Positions 20,695 through 30,318 are shown, counted from the first letter of the stretch. The stretch is 64,000 nucleotides of DNA from an uncultured Pseudokineococcus sp. (GCF_947495735.1 NZ_CANMAA010000006.1:147666-211665); one strand, 5' to 3'. Numbers and translations are program-made. The notes: generated by a model not told the origin, from the letters alone.

Positions 20695-21366
20695 ATGGCT
20701 CTGACGCCGGAAGCGGTCACGGGGCGCACCTTCACGGTGACCAAGTTCCGTGAGGGCTACGACCAGCACGAGATCGACGACTTCCTCGACGAGGTGGTCA
20801 CCGAGCTGACCCGGCTCCACTCCGAGAGCGCCCACCTGCGCGAGCAGCTCGCCGCGGCCGAGCGCCGCGCCGACGAGGCCTCCGCGCCGGTCCGGGAGCC
20901 CGCCGACGCCGGCGCACCGGTCGCCGCCGCCCCGGTGCCCGTGCAGGTCGCCCCGGCCGACGACCAGCCGGCCCCGGACGTCGAGGCGACCGCCTCCGTG
21001 CCCGACAGCGCCGCCGGTGTCCTCGCCCTCGCGCAGCGCCTGCACGAGGAGCACGTGCGCGCCGGCGAGCAGGAGCACGACCGCCTGGTGACCGGCGCCC
21101 GCGAGGAGGCGGACCGGCTGGTCGGCGAGGCGCAGGAGCAGCGCCGCACGACGCTCGAGCAGCTCGAGGAGCAGCGCGCGAGCGAGATCGGCGCGCTGGA
21201 GCACGAGCGCACCCTGCTGGAGCGCAAGATCGACGAGCTGCGCGGCTTCGAGCGCGAGTACCGCTCCCGGCTGCGCGCCTACCTCGAGACCCAGCTGCGC
21301 GACCTCGACGGCACGGCCGCGGTCGTCCCGGGCTCCGAGGGCGCGACCCCGGGCGGCCTCAGCTGA
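20695..21366 (+). CDS. divIVA: Polar growth scaffold DivIVA (Wag31)
   Basis: A 223-residue DivIVA. The N-terminal membrane-binding domain starts LTPEAVTGRTFTVTKFREGYDQHEIDDFLDEV. A variable Ala/Pro linker (about 60-110) follows, then a long coiled coil rich in Glu, Arg and Gln. It marks curved poles and septa and recruits cell-wall synthesis in actinobacteria. I prefer ATG 20695, 9 nt after AGAGG, over the in-frame ATG two codons earlier. A TACCGT at 20636-20641 may be its -10. Confidence 0.95.
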   Translation: MALTPEAVTGRTFTVTKFREGYDQHEIDDFLDEVVTELTRLHSESAHLREQLAAAERRADEASAPVREPADAGAPVAAAPVPVQVAPADDQPAPDVEATASVPDSAAGVLALAQRLHEEHVRAGEQEHDRLVTGAREEADRLVGEAQEQRRTTLEQLEEQRASEIGALEHERTLLERKIDELRGFEREYRSRLRAYLETQLRDLDGTAAVVPGSEGATPGGLS

Positions 21367-22130
21367 CCGCTGACGTCCCGGGCCCCGCGGGCGACGCCGC
21401 GCACCCCGCCACCGGGGGGCCGGTCTCGTCGCCGGCGTCCGCCCCGCCGGGTCGCCGCCGGCTCCTCGTCGCGCTCGTGGCGGTCGTCGCCCTCGTGTGG
21501 GGGCTCGACCAGCTCACCAAGGTCCTCGCGGTGGACCGCCTCGTGGAGGGGGAGCCGGTCGAGCTGGTCCCCGGCGTGCTCGACCTCTACCTGCTCTACA
21601 ACCCCGGCGCCGCCTTCTCGCTGGCGACGGGGCTCACGTGGGTCCTCACCCTCGTCGCGGTCGCCGTCGTGGTGGCCGTCGCGCTCATGGCGCGGCGGCT
21701 GGGCTCGCGCGCCTGGGCCCTGACCCTGGGGCTGCTGCTCGGCGGCGCCCTGGGCAACCTCACCGACCGCCTCCTGCGGGAGCCGGGCTTCGGCGTCGGC
21801 CACGTCGTGGACTTCCTGCGCCTGCCGCGGTGGCCCGTCTTCAACCTGGCCGACACGGCCATCGTCGTCGCCGCCGTCCTCGTCGTGGTGCTGAGCTTCC
21901 GCGGCATCGGCGTGGACGGGCGGCGCGACGGGGCGGAGCAGGTGGAGCGGGAGCCCGACCCCACCGGTCGGACGGCTGCCGACGGCGACGTCCCGCCGGC
22001 GGCGGGCACCGCCGCCCCCCGCGAGGCCCCTCGGCCGCCGTCGCCGGGGGAGCCGTCGCCGGGAGAGCCCTCGCCAGGGGAGCCGTCGCAGGGAGAGCCG
22101 TCGCAGGGGGAGGTGGGGCGCCGTGGGTGA
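21363..22130 (+). CDS. lspA: Lipoprotein signal peptidase LspA
   Basis: The prolipoprotein signal peptidase, an aspartyl protease with four membrane helices. The catalytic aspartates are in GNLTDRL and FNLADTA. DQLTK ends helix 1 and NPGAAFS follows. The only ATG/GTG/TTG start is GTG 21477, which would begin inside helix 1. A CTG at 21363, overlapping the divIVA stop as CTGA, restores a basic N-terminus (PPGRRR) and full helix 1, and matches the coupling seen elsewhere; I use it with caution. From CTG the protein is 255 aa. The C-terminal 65 residues are an unusual low-complexity tail with five [10 protein letters not shown] repeats. Confidence 0.8.
   Translation: MTADVPGPAGDAAHPATGGPVSSPASAPPGRRRLLVALVAVVALVWGLDQLTKVLAVDRLVEGEPVELVPGVLDLYLLYNPGAAFSLATGLTWVLTLVAVAVVVAVALMARRLGSRAWALTLGLLLGGALGNLTDRLLREPGFGVGHVVDFLRLPRWPVFNLADTAIVVAAVLVVVLSFRGIGVDGRRDGAEQVEREPDPTGRTAADGDVPPAAGTAAPREAPRPPSPGEPSPGEPSPGEPSQGEPSQGEVGRRG
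22038..22112 (+). repeat. 15-bp tandem repeat x5 at lspA 3' end
   Basis: Five 15-bp units encode Pro-Ser-Pro/Gln-Gly-Glu five times at the C-terminus of LspA, just ahead of the rluD start. Confidence 0.95.
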
Positions 22131-23046
22131 GATCCGCTCGATGCCCGTCCCGGACGGTCTCGCGGGCCAGCGCGTCGACGCCGCCCTGGCGCGCCTGCTG
22201 GGCATCTCGCGCTCGCGCGCGGCCGAGGTCGTCGCCGGAGGCGGGGTGCAGGTCGACGGGCGCGAGGTCCTGAAGTCGGAGCGGCTGCCGGAGGGCGGCT
22301 GGCTCGAGGTCGAGCTGCCCGACCCGCCGGCGCCGCCGTCCGTCGTGGCCGAGCCCGTGCCGGGCCTGCGCGTCGTCCACGACGACGACGACCTCGTGGT
22401 CGTCGACAAGCCCGTCGGCGTCGCGGCGCACCCGAGCCCGGGCTGGACGGGTCCCACCGTCATCGGCGGGCTCGCGGGTGCTGGCTACCGCGTCGCCACG
22501 TCCGGCGCCGCCGAGCGCCAGGGCGTCGTCCACCGCCTCGACGTGGGCACCTCCGGGCTGATGGTCGTCGCCAAGAGCGAGCGCGCCTACTCGCTGCTCA
22601 AGCAGGCGTTCCGCGACCGGACGGTCGAGAAGACCTACCACGCGCTGGTCCAGGGCCACCCCGACCCGAGCGCGGGCACGATCGACGCGCCGATCGGGCG
22701 GCACCCGACCGCGGACCACCGCTTCGCCGTCGTCGAGGGCGGGCGCCCGAGCATCACGCACTACACGACGCTGGAGGCGCACCGGGCGGCGAGCCTGCTC
22801 GAGGTGCGCCTGGAGACCGGGCGCACCCACCAGATCCGCGTGCACGTCGCGGCGCTGCGCCACCCGTGCGTGGGCGACCTGACCTACGGGGCGGACCCGA
22901 CCATCGCCGAGCGGCTGGGGGTGCGGCGGCAGTGGCTCCACGCCCTGCGGCTGGGCTTCGCCCACCCGGGCACGGGGCTGCCGGTCACCTACGAGAGCAC
23001 CTACCCCGAGGACCTGGCGCGGGCGCTCGAGCGGCTGCGGGACTGA
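22123..23046 (+). CDS. 23S rRNA pseudouridine synthase RluD-like
   Basis: A 307-residue RluA/RluD-family pseudouridine synthase. An S4 RNA-binding domain covers about 15-65 and the catalytic domain follows, with HRLDVGTSG at 137-145; D140 is the catalytic aspartate. [19 protein letters not shown] is the second family motif. It probably modifies the helix-69 uridines of 23S rRNA. GTG 22123 overlaps the lspA end by 8 nt. This is the standard gene after lspA in bacteria. It ends at a strong hairpin. Confidence 0.93.
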   Translation: MGEIRSMPVPDGLAGQRVDAALARLLGISRSRAAEVVAGGGVQVDGREVLKSERLPEGGWLEVELPDPPAPPSVVAEPVPGLRVVHDDDDLVVVDKPVGVAAHPSPGWTGPTVIGGLAGAGYRVATSGAAERQGVVHRLDVGTSGLMVVAKSERAYSLLKQAFRDRTVEKTYHALVQGHPDPSAGTIDAPIGRHPTADHRFAVVEGGRPSITHYTTLEAHRAASLLEVRLETGRTHQIRVHVAALRHPCVGDLTYGADPTIAERLGVRRQWLHALRLGFAHPGTGLPVTYESTYPEDLARALERLRD

Positions 23047-23088
23047 CGAGGTCCTCGGTCCGCCGCGGCTCGACGACCCGGGGGCGGG

Positions 23089-23122
23089 ACGAGCAGGGGG
23101 CGGACGAGCAGGGGGCGGACGA
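23089..23122. repeat. 15-bp direct repeat after rluD
   Basis: ACGAGCAGGGGGCGG occurs twice in tandem (23089, 23104) with a partial third copy, in the non-coding space between rluD and the terminator. Confidence 0.85.
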
Positions 23123-23146
23123 GCACGGCACGAGCGCCACGACGAC

Positions 23147-23183
23147 GAGCGCCCTCCCACCGCGATGCGGTGGGAGGGCGCTC
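23147..23183. terminator. Bidirectional hairpin terminator, rluD / DASS transporter
   Basis: GAGCGCCCTCCCACCGC and its exact reverse complement form a perfect 17-bp stem with a GAT loop between two convergent genes. There is no U-tract, as is common for actinobacterial terminators. Confidence 0.8.
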
Positions 23184-23203
23184 TCGTCTCGCGGGGTCGG
23201 GCG

Positions 23204-24916
23204 TCAGAAGGACATCCCGAAGGCGAGGCCGCCCAGCAGGTAGGTCGCCAGCGTGATGAGGACGACGCCGACGACGTTGAGCACGATGCCGCCGCGGACC
23301 ATCTCGCCGATGGTCACCTTGCCCGTCGCGAAGACGATGGCGTTGGGCGGCGTGCCGACGGGCAGCATGAAGGCGCAGGTCGCGGCGAGCGCGGCCGGGA
23401 TGAGGAGCGTGAGCGAGTCCACGCCGAGGCCGAGCGCCACGCCGCCGAGCACGGGGATGAACGTCGCCGCGGTGGCGGTGTTGCTGGTCACCTCGGTGAG
23501 CAGCAGGATCAGCGTCACGACGGCGGCCACGAGCAGGATGAGCGGCAGCCGGCCCAGGGGCTCGACCTGCCCGCCGATCCAGACGTCCAGCCCGCTGGAG
23601 GCGACGGCGCCGGCGAGGCTGAGGCCACCGCCGAACAGGAGCAGGACGCCCCAGGGGAGGCCCTTCTGGGCGTCCTCCCAGCCGAGGGTCATCCGCCCGC
23701 CGCGCTCGGCGGGGATGAGGAAGAGGGCGAGCCCGGCGGCGATGGCGATGGCCGTGTCGTCCAGCTCGCCGAGCCACGGCGCCGCGTCGCCCAGGCCGGG
23801 CACGTTGGACAGCAGGCCCGGGACGATCCACAGGAAGGCCGCGGAGGCGAAGACGGTGAGGACCATCTTCTCGCCGCGGCTCATGGAGCCCATCTCGGCG
23901 AGCTGCTCGTCGAGCATCTCGCGACCGCCCGGGATCTCCTCCAGGTCCGAGCGGAACAGCACCCGGGTGATGAGCAGCCAGGCCACGACGACGAACACCG
24001 CCGACAGCGGGACGCCGAGCGTCATCCACTGGAGGAAGCCGACGTCCCCGCCCAGCTCGTCGGAGACGTAGCCGGCGACGATGGCGTTCGGAGGGCTGCC
24101 GAGCAGGGTCGCCAGGCCGCCGATGGACGCCGCCCAGGCCACGGAGAGGATCAGCCCGACGCCGAAGGTCTTCACGGCCGGGTCGGCGACGGCGTCCGCG
24201 ATCGAGGTCGTCGAGTCGGCGACGGCGTCCTTCTGGTCCGCGAGGTCCGCCCGCGACCCGGACCCGACGCGGTCGACGACGAGGGTCAGGACGCTCATCG
24301 CGATCGGCAGCATCATCAGCGTCGTCGCCGTGTTGGAGACCCACATGCTGAGGAACGCGGTGGAGACCATCATCCCCAGCACGATGCGGCGGGGGTGCGT
24401 GCCGAAGGCGCGCAGCGTCAGGAGGGCGATGCGGCGGTGCAGGCCCCACTTCTGCATGGCGATGGCGATGAGGAACCCGCCGAGGAACAGGAACACGATC
24501 GGGTTGGCGTAGGGCGCCGTGGCCTCGGCCACCGTGAGCACGCCGAGGACTGGCAGCGCCACGATCGGGACGAGCGCCGTCGCCGACAGGGGGATGGCCT
24601 CGGTCATCCACCACGTCGCCATGAGCACCGCCACGGCCGCCGTCACGCGGCCCTCGACCGGGAGGTCGTCGGCACCGCCCAGCAGGACGTAGACGAGGAC
24701 CGCGAGCACGACCCCGAGGCCGCGCAGCGCCCACGTCCTGCCCGAGGAGCGCCGGGGACCGCCCTCGGTGTCGTCGCCGGGACCGTTGGCGCGGTCGCTC
24801 GACCGCCCGCTCGTGTCCGGCCTGCTGCCGCCGGGGCCCGGCGGCGACGGGGTGCCGCCCCGCGCGGAGCCCTCACCGCCCGGCAGCCCCGCTCCTCGTC
24901 CTGACGTCGTCGTCAT
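23204..24916 (-). CDS. DASS/SLC13-family anion (dicarboxylate) transporter
   Basis: A 570-residue polytopic membrane protein of the divalent anion:sodium symporter family. It carries the two internal-repeat SNT motifs (WVSNTATTLMMLPIA and EVTSNTATAATFIPVLG) and the paired GSPPNAIVAG and GTPPNAIVF loops. Likely substrates are C4-dicarboxylates, citrate or sulfate; the exact one cannot be read from sequence. Residues 1-55 are a polar Gly/Pro-rich tail. I chose ATG at 24916 because GAGGAGG precedes it. It stands alone on the minus strand between convergent and divergent neighbours. Confidence 0.9.
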   Translation of the reverse strand: MTTTSGRGAGLPGGEGSARGGTPSPPGPGGSRPDTSGRSSDRANGPGDDTEGGPRRSSGRTWALRGLGVVLAVLVYVLLGGADDLPVEGRVTAAVAVLMATWWMTEAIPLSATALVPIVALPVLGVLTVAEATAPYANPIVFLFLGGFLIAIAMQKWGLHRRIALLTLRAFGTHPRRIVLGMMVSTAFLSMWVSNTATTLMMLPIAMSVLTLVVDRVGSGSRADLADQKDAVADSTTSIADAVADPAVKTFGVGLILSVAWAASIGGLATLLGSPPNAIVAGYVSDELGGDVGFLQWMTLGVPLSAVFVVVAWLLITRVLFRSDLEEIPGGREMLDEQLAEMGSMSRGEKMVLTVFASAAFLWIVPGLLSNVPGLGDAAPWLGELDDTAIAIAAGLALFLIPAERGGRMTLGWEDAQKGLPWGVLLLFGGGLSLAGAVASSGLDVWIGGQVEPLGRLPLILLVAAVVTLILLLTEVTSNTATAATFIPVLGGVALGLGVDSLTLLIPAALAATCAFMLPVGTPPNAIVFATGKVTIGEMVRGGIVLNVVGVVLITLATYLLGGLAFGMSF

Positions 24917-25059
24917 GTCCGCCTCCTCGCGTCCGTGTCGAGGGGCACGGTCGCACAGCCCGGGCCGCGGACGACCGACCAGCACGCCGATGTGGTCCAG
25001 GTCGCACGGTCGTCTCGTCCTGGACGCGGTCGTGCGCCGACGACTCCGGCCGCACCGGC

Positions 25060-25398
25060 GTGGACGTCCTCTTCCAGCGGACCGACCCGATGCTGGTCCA
25101 CCTCGAGCTGGACCTCTTCTGGTGCTACCGGGGCGCCGCGGACCCGGTCGACGTCGTGCGCGCCGACCCCGGTCGCCTCCGGCAGCGGCACGTCGAGGAC
25201 CTCGGGCCCTCCGGGTCCTTCGAGGACCTGTGCCGCGGCGTCATCGACCTCGGCCGCGTCTTCGCCAGCAGCGGGCGAGCCGGTGCGGTCGAGCTCGTCG
25301 TGGAGCGCGACGACGCCGGCACGGGGTCCCGCCGGTCCGAGCAGGCGCTGGACTCGGCGAGGGTGGGCTTCGAGCTCCTGCGCGCCGTCCGCTCCTGA
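25060..25398 (+). pseudogene. Truncated sugar phosphate isomerase/epimerase-like gene
   Basis: A 112-residue frame resembling only the last third of xylose-isomerase-like TIM-barrel sugar phosphate isomerases. LVHLELDLFWCYRGAADPVDVV, RQRHVEDLG and VELVVERDD align with the metal-ligand strands of that family (Glu/Asp, His, Glu). Full-length members have about 270 residues or more, and the 140 bases upstream show no matching N-terminal part in any frame. No ribosome site or -10 is clear before GTG 25060. I read it as a decayed remnant; a short expressed protein is possible. Confidence 0.5.
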
Positions 25399-25477
25399 GC
25401 CCACCGACAGGTCCGTCGCGGCGCGCGGGGGTGGTTAGCGGCGCCGGCGGAGGGCCCCCTCCCGCCCCCGCGTGGGG

Positions 25478-25483
25478 CAGCAT
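25478..25483 (+). promoter_or_regulatory. Leaderless-type -10 for LD-carboxypeptidase
   Basis: CAGCAT ends 6 nt before GTG 25490, the same spacing as for hisD, hisA and others. Confidence 0.4.
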
Positions 25484-25489
25484 CTCCGG

Positions 25490-26542
25490 GTGAGCATCCG
25501 CTTCCCCGCGCCGCTGCGACCGGGCGACGTCGTCGGGGTCACCGCCCCCTCCAGCGGCGTGCCGGCCGACCTGCGTCCGCGCCTGGCGGTCGCCGCGGAG
25601 GTCCTGCGCGGCCGAGGGCTCGAGGTCCGCGAGGGCGAGTGCCTGCTCGACCGCCCCGGCGGGTCGACGACCACCAGCGCCCCGGCGGCCGAGCGCGCCG
25701 CCGAGCTGCAGGACATGCTGCTCGACCCGGGCGTGCGGGCGGTCGTGCCGCCGTGGGGCGGGGAGCTCGCCGTCGAGGTGCTGCCCCTGCTCGACTGGGA
25801 CGCCCTCGCCGCGGCCGAGCCGACGTGGCTCGTCGGGTACTCCGACGTCTCCACGCTGACCCTCGCGCTGACGACGAGGCTCGGGTGGGCCTCGGTGCAC
25901 GGCCAGAACCTCCTGGACACCCCCTACCGGGTGCCCGACCCGCTGCTGCCCTGGCTCGACGTCGTGACCGCGCCCGCCGGCGCCCGGCTCGAGCAGGGCC
26001 CGTCCGCGCACCACCGCGAGAGCGGCTGGGACGACTGGGCCGCCGACCCGGGCGTCCGCGAGCGGGTCTACGACCGGGCCGGGACCTGGGAGCTGCTCGA
26101 CCCGGGCGCCGGGCCGGTGCGGGCCCGGGGCCGCCTGCTCGGCGGGTGCGTCGAGACGACCTCGGTCCTCGCGGGCACCCCCTTCGGCGACGTCGCCGCC
26201 TTCGCCGCCGCCCACGCCGACGGCGAGGGGCTCCTGCTGCACCTCGAGGCCGGCGGCGACGGGGCGCTCGACATCGCTCGCGACCTGTGGCGGATGCGCC
26301 TCGCCGGCTGGTTCGACGTCGCCGCGGCCGTCCTCGTCGGGCGGACGGCCGCGCCGGACGCGCCTTCCTTCACCCAGCACGACGCCGTCCGCAGCGCCCT
26401 GGCCGGGCTCGACGTCCCGGTCGTCACCGGCGTCGACTGCGGCCACCCGCCGCCCCACCTCGCCCTGGTCCAGGGGGCTCCCGCCGAGCTGGTGGTGGAC
26501 CCGGCGACGGGGGAGCGCTCGCTCGTGCAGCACCTGGCCTGA
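25490..26542 (+). CDS. S66-family LD-carboxypeptidase (LdcA/MccF-like)
   Basis: A 350-residue serine peptidase of family S66. The nucleophile is S118 in VGYSDVS (116-GYSD). The Glu and His of the triad lie in LLLHLEAGGDG and VDCGHPPPH. LdcA enzymes trim D-Ala from murein tetrapeptides in recycling; the MccF subgroup cleaves microcin C-type aminoacyl-nucleotides. The length and the LEAGGDG stretch look somewhat MccF-like, so the substrate is open. I prefer GTG 25490 over an in-frame GTG at 25472 because a -10-like hexamer lies exactly 6 nt upstream and there is no ribosome site. Confidence 0.88.
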   Translation: MSIRFPAPLRPGDVVGVTAPSSGVPADLRPRLAVAAEVLRGRGLEVREGECLLDRPGGSTTTSAPAAERAAELQDMLLDPGVRAVVPPWGGELAVEVLPLLDWDALAAAEPTWLVGYSDVSTLTLALTTRLGWASVHGQNLLDTPYRVPDPLLPWLDVVTAPAGARLEQGPSAHHRESGWDDWAADPGVRERVYDRAGTWELLDPGAGPVRARGRLLGGCVETTSVLAGTPFGDVAAFAAAHADGEGLLLHLEAGGDGALDIARDLWRMRLAGWFDVAAAVLVGRTAAPDAPSFTQHDAVRSALAGLDVPVVTGVDCGHPPPHLALVQGAPAELVVDPATGERSLVQHLA

Positions 26543-26616
26543 GTGGCCGGGGCGTCGTGGCAGGACGCCGCCGCGGCGCCCGCGGGCGAGCGGCCGGAGG
26601 TGTCGGCGGCCCGACC

Positions 26617-26622
26617 TAGACT
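26617..26622 (+). promoter_or_regulatory. -10-like hexamer for dnaE
   Basis: TAGACT lies 110 nt before the dnaE ATG, giving a leader of about 104 nt with a CCGGAGG ribosome site. No -35 match. Confidence 0.35.
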
Positions 26623-26732
26623 CGTCCGGTCCCGCTCCCGACGGGCGCCCCGGCGCCCCTCGGAAGTGGTGGCGCCCCACCCACCGCCCGACCCGCGCCG
26701 CTGCCCGCGACGGCGCACCGGAGGCCCCCTCG

Positions 26733-29700
26733 ATGCCCTCATCCCCCGCCGGAGACCAGTTCGTCCACCTCCACGTGCACACCGAGTACTCGATGCTCGA
26801 CGGGGCCGCGCGGGTGGACGACCTCATGGCCGAGGCCGCGCGCCTCGGGATGCCGGCGCTGGCCACCACCGACCACGGCTTCGTCTTCGGCGCCTACGAC
26901 TTCTGGCGCGCCGGGCAGAAGCACGGCGTCAAGCCGATCATCGGCCTCGAGGCGTACGTGGCCCCCGGGACGCACCGCGGCGACCGCACGCGCGTCAAGT
27001 GGGGCGACCAGGGCACCTCCAGCCGCGACGACGTCTCCGGCGGAGGCGCGTTCACGCACATGACGATCCTCGCCGAGAACACCGCCGGCATGCACAACCT
27101 CTTCCGGCTCGGCTCCCGCGCCTCGCTCGAGGGGCACTTCTACAAGCCCCGCATGGACCGGGAGATCCTCAGCGAGCACTCCGCCGGCCTCATCGCGACG
27201 ACCGGCTGCCCGTCCTCGGAGGTGCAGACCCGGCTGCGGCTGGGCCAGTACCGCGAGGCGCTGCAGGCCGCCAGCGACTACCGCGACATCTTCGGGGCCG
27301 AGAACTACTACTGCGAGCTCATGGAGCACGGCCTCGAGATCGAGCGCCGCACCCGCGAGGACCTGCTGCGCCTGGCCAAGGAGCTGCAGCTGCCGCTCGT
27401 GGCCACCAACGACCTGCACTACACGCGGGCCGAGGACGCCACCGCCCACGCCGCGCTGCTGTGCGTGCAGTCCGGCTCGACGCTGGCCGACCCCCACCGG
27501 TTCAAGTTCGACGCCGACGACTTCTACCTCAAGAGCGCGGCCGAGATGCGCCGCACCTGGTCCGAGCTGCCGGAGGCGTGCGACAACACGCTGCTCATCG
27601 CCGAGCGCTGCGAGGTCTCCTTCACCGAGGGCAACGGCACCTACATGCCGCACTTCCCCGTGCCCGAGGGGCACTCGGAGGAGAGCTGGTTCGTCGAGGA
27701 GGTCCAGCGGGGCCTGCACCGGCGCTACCCGGGCGGCATCCCGGCGGCGTCGCAGGCGCAGGCCGACTTCGAGTGCCAGGTCATCGCCCAGATGGGGTTC
27801 CCGGGGTACTTCCTCGTCGTCGCCGACTTCATCAACTGGTCCAAGGAGAACGGCATCCGGGTGGGTCCGGGCCGCGGCTCCGGCGCCGGGTCCATGGCCG
27901 CGTACGCCATGCGGATCACCGACCTCGACCCGCTCGAGCACGGGCTGATCTTCGAGCGGTTCCTCAACCCCGAGCGCGTCTCGATGCCCGACTTCGACGT
28001 CGACTTCGACGAGCGCCGCCGCGGCGAGGTCATCCGCTACGTCTCCGACAAGTACGGCGACGACCGGGTCGCCATGATCGTCACCTACGGCACCATCAAG
28101 GCCAAGCAGGCGCTGAAGGACTCCTCGCGCGTCCTCGGCTACCCCTTCGCGATGGGCGAGCGCCTCACCAAGGCCATGCCGGCCGCGGTGATGGGCAAGG
28201 ACATCCCGCTGTCGGGGATCTTCGACTCGAGCCACAAGCGGTACGCCGAGGCGGAGGAGTTCCGGCAGATCCACAGCTCGGACGCCGACGTCCAGAAGGT
28301 CGTCGACACGGCCCGCGGCCTGGAGGGGCTGAAGCGGCAGTGGGGCGTGCACGCGGCCGGCGTGATCATGTCGAGCGAGCCGCTCATCGACATCATCCCG
28401 ATCATGCGCCGCGAGCAGGACGGAGCGGTGATCACGCAGTTCGACTACCCGACCTGCGAGGGCCTCGGGCTGATCAAGATGGACTTCCTGGGACTGCGCA
28501 ACCTCACGGTCCTCGACGACGCCCTCAAGAACATCGTGACCAACGGCGGCGAGCCGGTCGACCTCGACGAGCTGACCCTCGACGACCCGACGACCTTCGG
28601 GCTGCTCCAGCGCGGGGACACCCTCGGGGTCTTCCAGCTGGACGGCGGGCCGATGCGCTCGCTGCTGCGGCTGATGAAGCCCGACGTCTTCGCCGACATC
28701 TCCGCCGTCGGCGCGCTGTACCGCCCCGGCCCGATGGGCGCCGGCTCCCACACGAACTACGCCCTGCGCAAGAACGGCCAGCAGGAGATCACCCCGATCC
28801 ACCCCGAGCTGGCGGAGCCGCTGGCGGACGTGCTCGGCGAGACCTACGGCCTGATCGTGTACCAGGAGCAGGTCATGGCCATCGCGCAGAAGCTGGCCGG
28901 GTACTCCCTCGGCAAGGCCGACCTGCTGCGCCGGGCCATGGGCAAGAAGAAGCGCGAGGTCCTGGACGCCGAGTACATCGGCTTCCGCGACGGCATGGCG
29001 GCCAACGGCTACTCCGAGGCCGCGGTCAAGACGCTGTGGGACATCCTGCTGCCCTTCTCCGACTACGCCTTCAACAAGGCGCACTCGGCGGCCTACGGCG
29101 TCGTGTCGTACTGGACGGCCTACCTCAAGGCCAACCACCCGGCCGAGTACATGGCGGCGCTGCTCACGAGCGTGCGCGACGACAAGGACAAGTCGGCGCT
29201 GTACCTGGGCGAGTGCCGGCGGATGCGCATCACGGTGCTGCCGCCGGACGTCAACTCCTCGATCGGCACCTACGCGGCCGTGGGGCAGGACATCCGCTTC
29301 GGGCTCGCCGCCATCCGCAACGTCGGGCAGAACGTCGTCGACGCGATCGTCGCCGCGCGCGAGGCGAAGGGCGCCTTCACCTCCTTCGAGGACTTCCTGC
29401 GCAAGGTCCCGGCAGTGGTGTGCAACAAGCGGACCATCGAGTCGCTCATCAAGGCGGGCGCCTTCGACTCCCTCGGGCACACCCGGCGCGGCCTGGCGGC
29501 CGTCCACGAGGTCTACGTCGACGCCCTCGTCGTGGAGAAGCGGCAGGAGGCCATCGGGCAGGACTCCCTCTTCGGCGGGCTCGGCGACGACTCCGCGGTC
29601 ACGCTCGCCGCGCTGCCGCCGGTCGGCGACATGGAGTGGGACAAGCGCGAGCTCCTGGCCAGCGAGCGGGCGATGCTCGGCCTGTACGTCTCCGACCACC

Positions 29701-30275
29701 CGCTCTTCGGCCTCGAGCACGTGCTCGCGTCCTCCGCCGACTGCTCCATCTCCTCCTTCGTCACCGACGAGTCCCGCCAGGACGGCTCGACCATCACCAT
29801 CGCGGGGATGGTCACCACGGTCACGCGCAAGATGACCAAGCAGGGCAGCGCCTGGGCCATCGCGACGGTGGAGGACCTCGAGGGCTCGGTCGAGGTCCTG
29901 TTCTTCCCCAAGACCTACGCCGAGGTCATGCACGAGCTGCGCGAGGACCTCGTCTGCGTGGTCCGGGGCCGCGTCAACCGCCGCGACGACGTCCCGACGA
30001 TCTACGCCTCGGAGATGTCCATCCCGGACACCACCCAGGCCTCGGGCGGTCCGCTGGTCATCGAGATGCCGACCGCCCGGTGCACGCCGCCGCGGGTGGA
30101 GCGGCTCAAGGACGTCCTGCTCATGCACGCCGGTCCCACCGAGGTCCACCTGCGGCTGCGCAGCTCCCCGGAGCGGGCCACGCTCATGCGCCTGGACGCC
30201 GGGCTGAAGGTGACGCCGTCGCCGTCCTTGTACGGCGACCTCAAGGCGCTGCTCGGGCCCTCGTGCCTCGCGTGA
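26733..30275 (+). CDS. dnaE: DNA polymerase III subunit alpha DnaE
   Basis: An 1180-residue replicative polymerase. The N-terminal PHP domain opens FVHLHVHTEYSMLDGA. The polymerase core contains GRGSGAGSMAAYA and P419-D-F-D-V-D-F425, the catalytic aspartates D422 and D424. HAAGVIMS and ALYRPGPMGAGSH follow, then FNKAHSAAYGVVSYWTAYLKA and a C-terminal OB fold (TIAGMVTTVTRKMTKQGSAWAIATVED). This is the DnaE1 essential type, not the mutagenic DnaE2/ImuC. ATG 26733 has GGAGG ahead. A long open frame on the opposite strand is only its GC shadow. Confidence 0.98.
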   Translation: MPSSPAGDQFVHLHVHTEYSMLDGAARVDDLMAEAARLGMPALATTDHGFVFGAYDFWRAGQKHGVKPIIGLEAYVAPGTHRGDRTRVKWGDQGTSSRDDVSGGGAFTHMTILAENTAGMHNLFRLGSRASLEGHFYKPRMDREILSEHSAGLIATTGCPSSEVQTRLRLGQYREALQAASDYRDIFGAENYYCELMEHGLEIERRTREDLLRLAKELQLPLVATNDLHYTRAEDATAHAALLCVQSGSTLADPHRFKFDADDFYLKSAAEMRRTWSELPEACDNTLLIAERCEVSFTEGNGTYMPHFPVPEGHSEESWFVEEVQRGLHRRYPGGIPAASQAQADFECQVIAQMGFPGYFLVVADFINWSKENGIRVGPGRGSGAGSMAAYAMRITDLDPLEHGLIFERFLNPERVSMPDFDVDFDERRRGEVIRYVSDKYGDDRVAMIVTYGTIKAKQALKDSSRVLGYPFAMGERLTKAMPAAVMGKDIPLSGIFDSSHKRYAEAEEFRQIHSSDADVQKVVDTARGLEGLKRQWGVHAAGVIMSSEPLIDIIPIMRREQDGAVITQFDYPTCEGLGLIKMDFLGLRNLTVLDDALKNIVTNGGEPVDLDELTLDDPTTFGLLQRGDTLGVFQLDGGPMRSLLRLMKPDVFADISAVGALYRPGPMGAGSHTNYALRKNGQQEITPIHPELAEPLADVLGETYGLIVYQEQVMAIAQKLAGYSLGKADLLRRAMGKKKREVLDAEYIGFRDGMAANGYSEAAVKTLWDILLPFSDYAFNKAHSAAYGVVSYWTAYLKANHPAEYMAALLTSVRDDKDKSALYLGECRRMRITVLPPDVNSSIGTYAAVGQDIRFGLAAIRNVGQNVVDAIVAAREAKGAFTSFEDFLRKVPAVVCNKRTIESLIKAGAFDSLGHTRRGLAAVHEVYVDALVVEKRQEAIGQDSLFGGLGDDSAVTLAALPPVGDMEWDKRELLASERAMLGLYVSDHPLFGLEHVLASSADCSISSFVTDESRQDGSTITIAGMVTTVTRKMTKQGSAWAIATVEDLEGSVEVLFFPKTYAEVMHELREDLVCVVRGRVNRRDDVPTIYASEMSIPDTTQASGGPLVIEMPTARCTPPRVERLKDVLLMHAGPTEVHLRLRSSPERATLMRLDAGLKVTPSPSLYGDLKALLGPSCLA

Positions 30276-30318
30276 GCCCCGCTCGTGCGACGGCCGACGT
30301 CGCGACGGCGGCCCGGGC

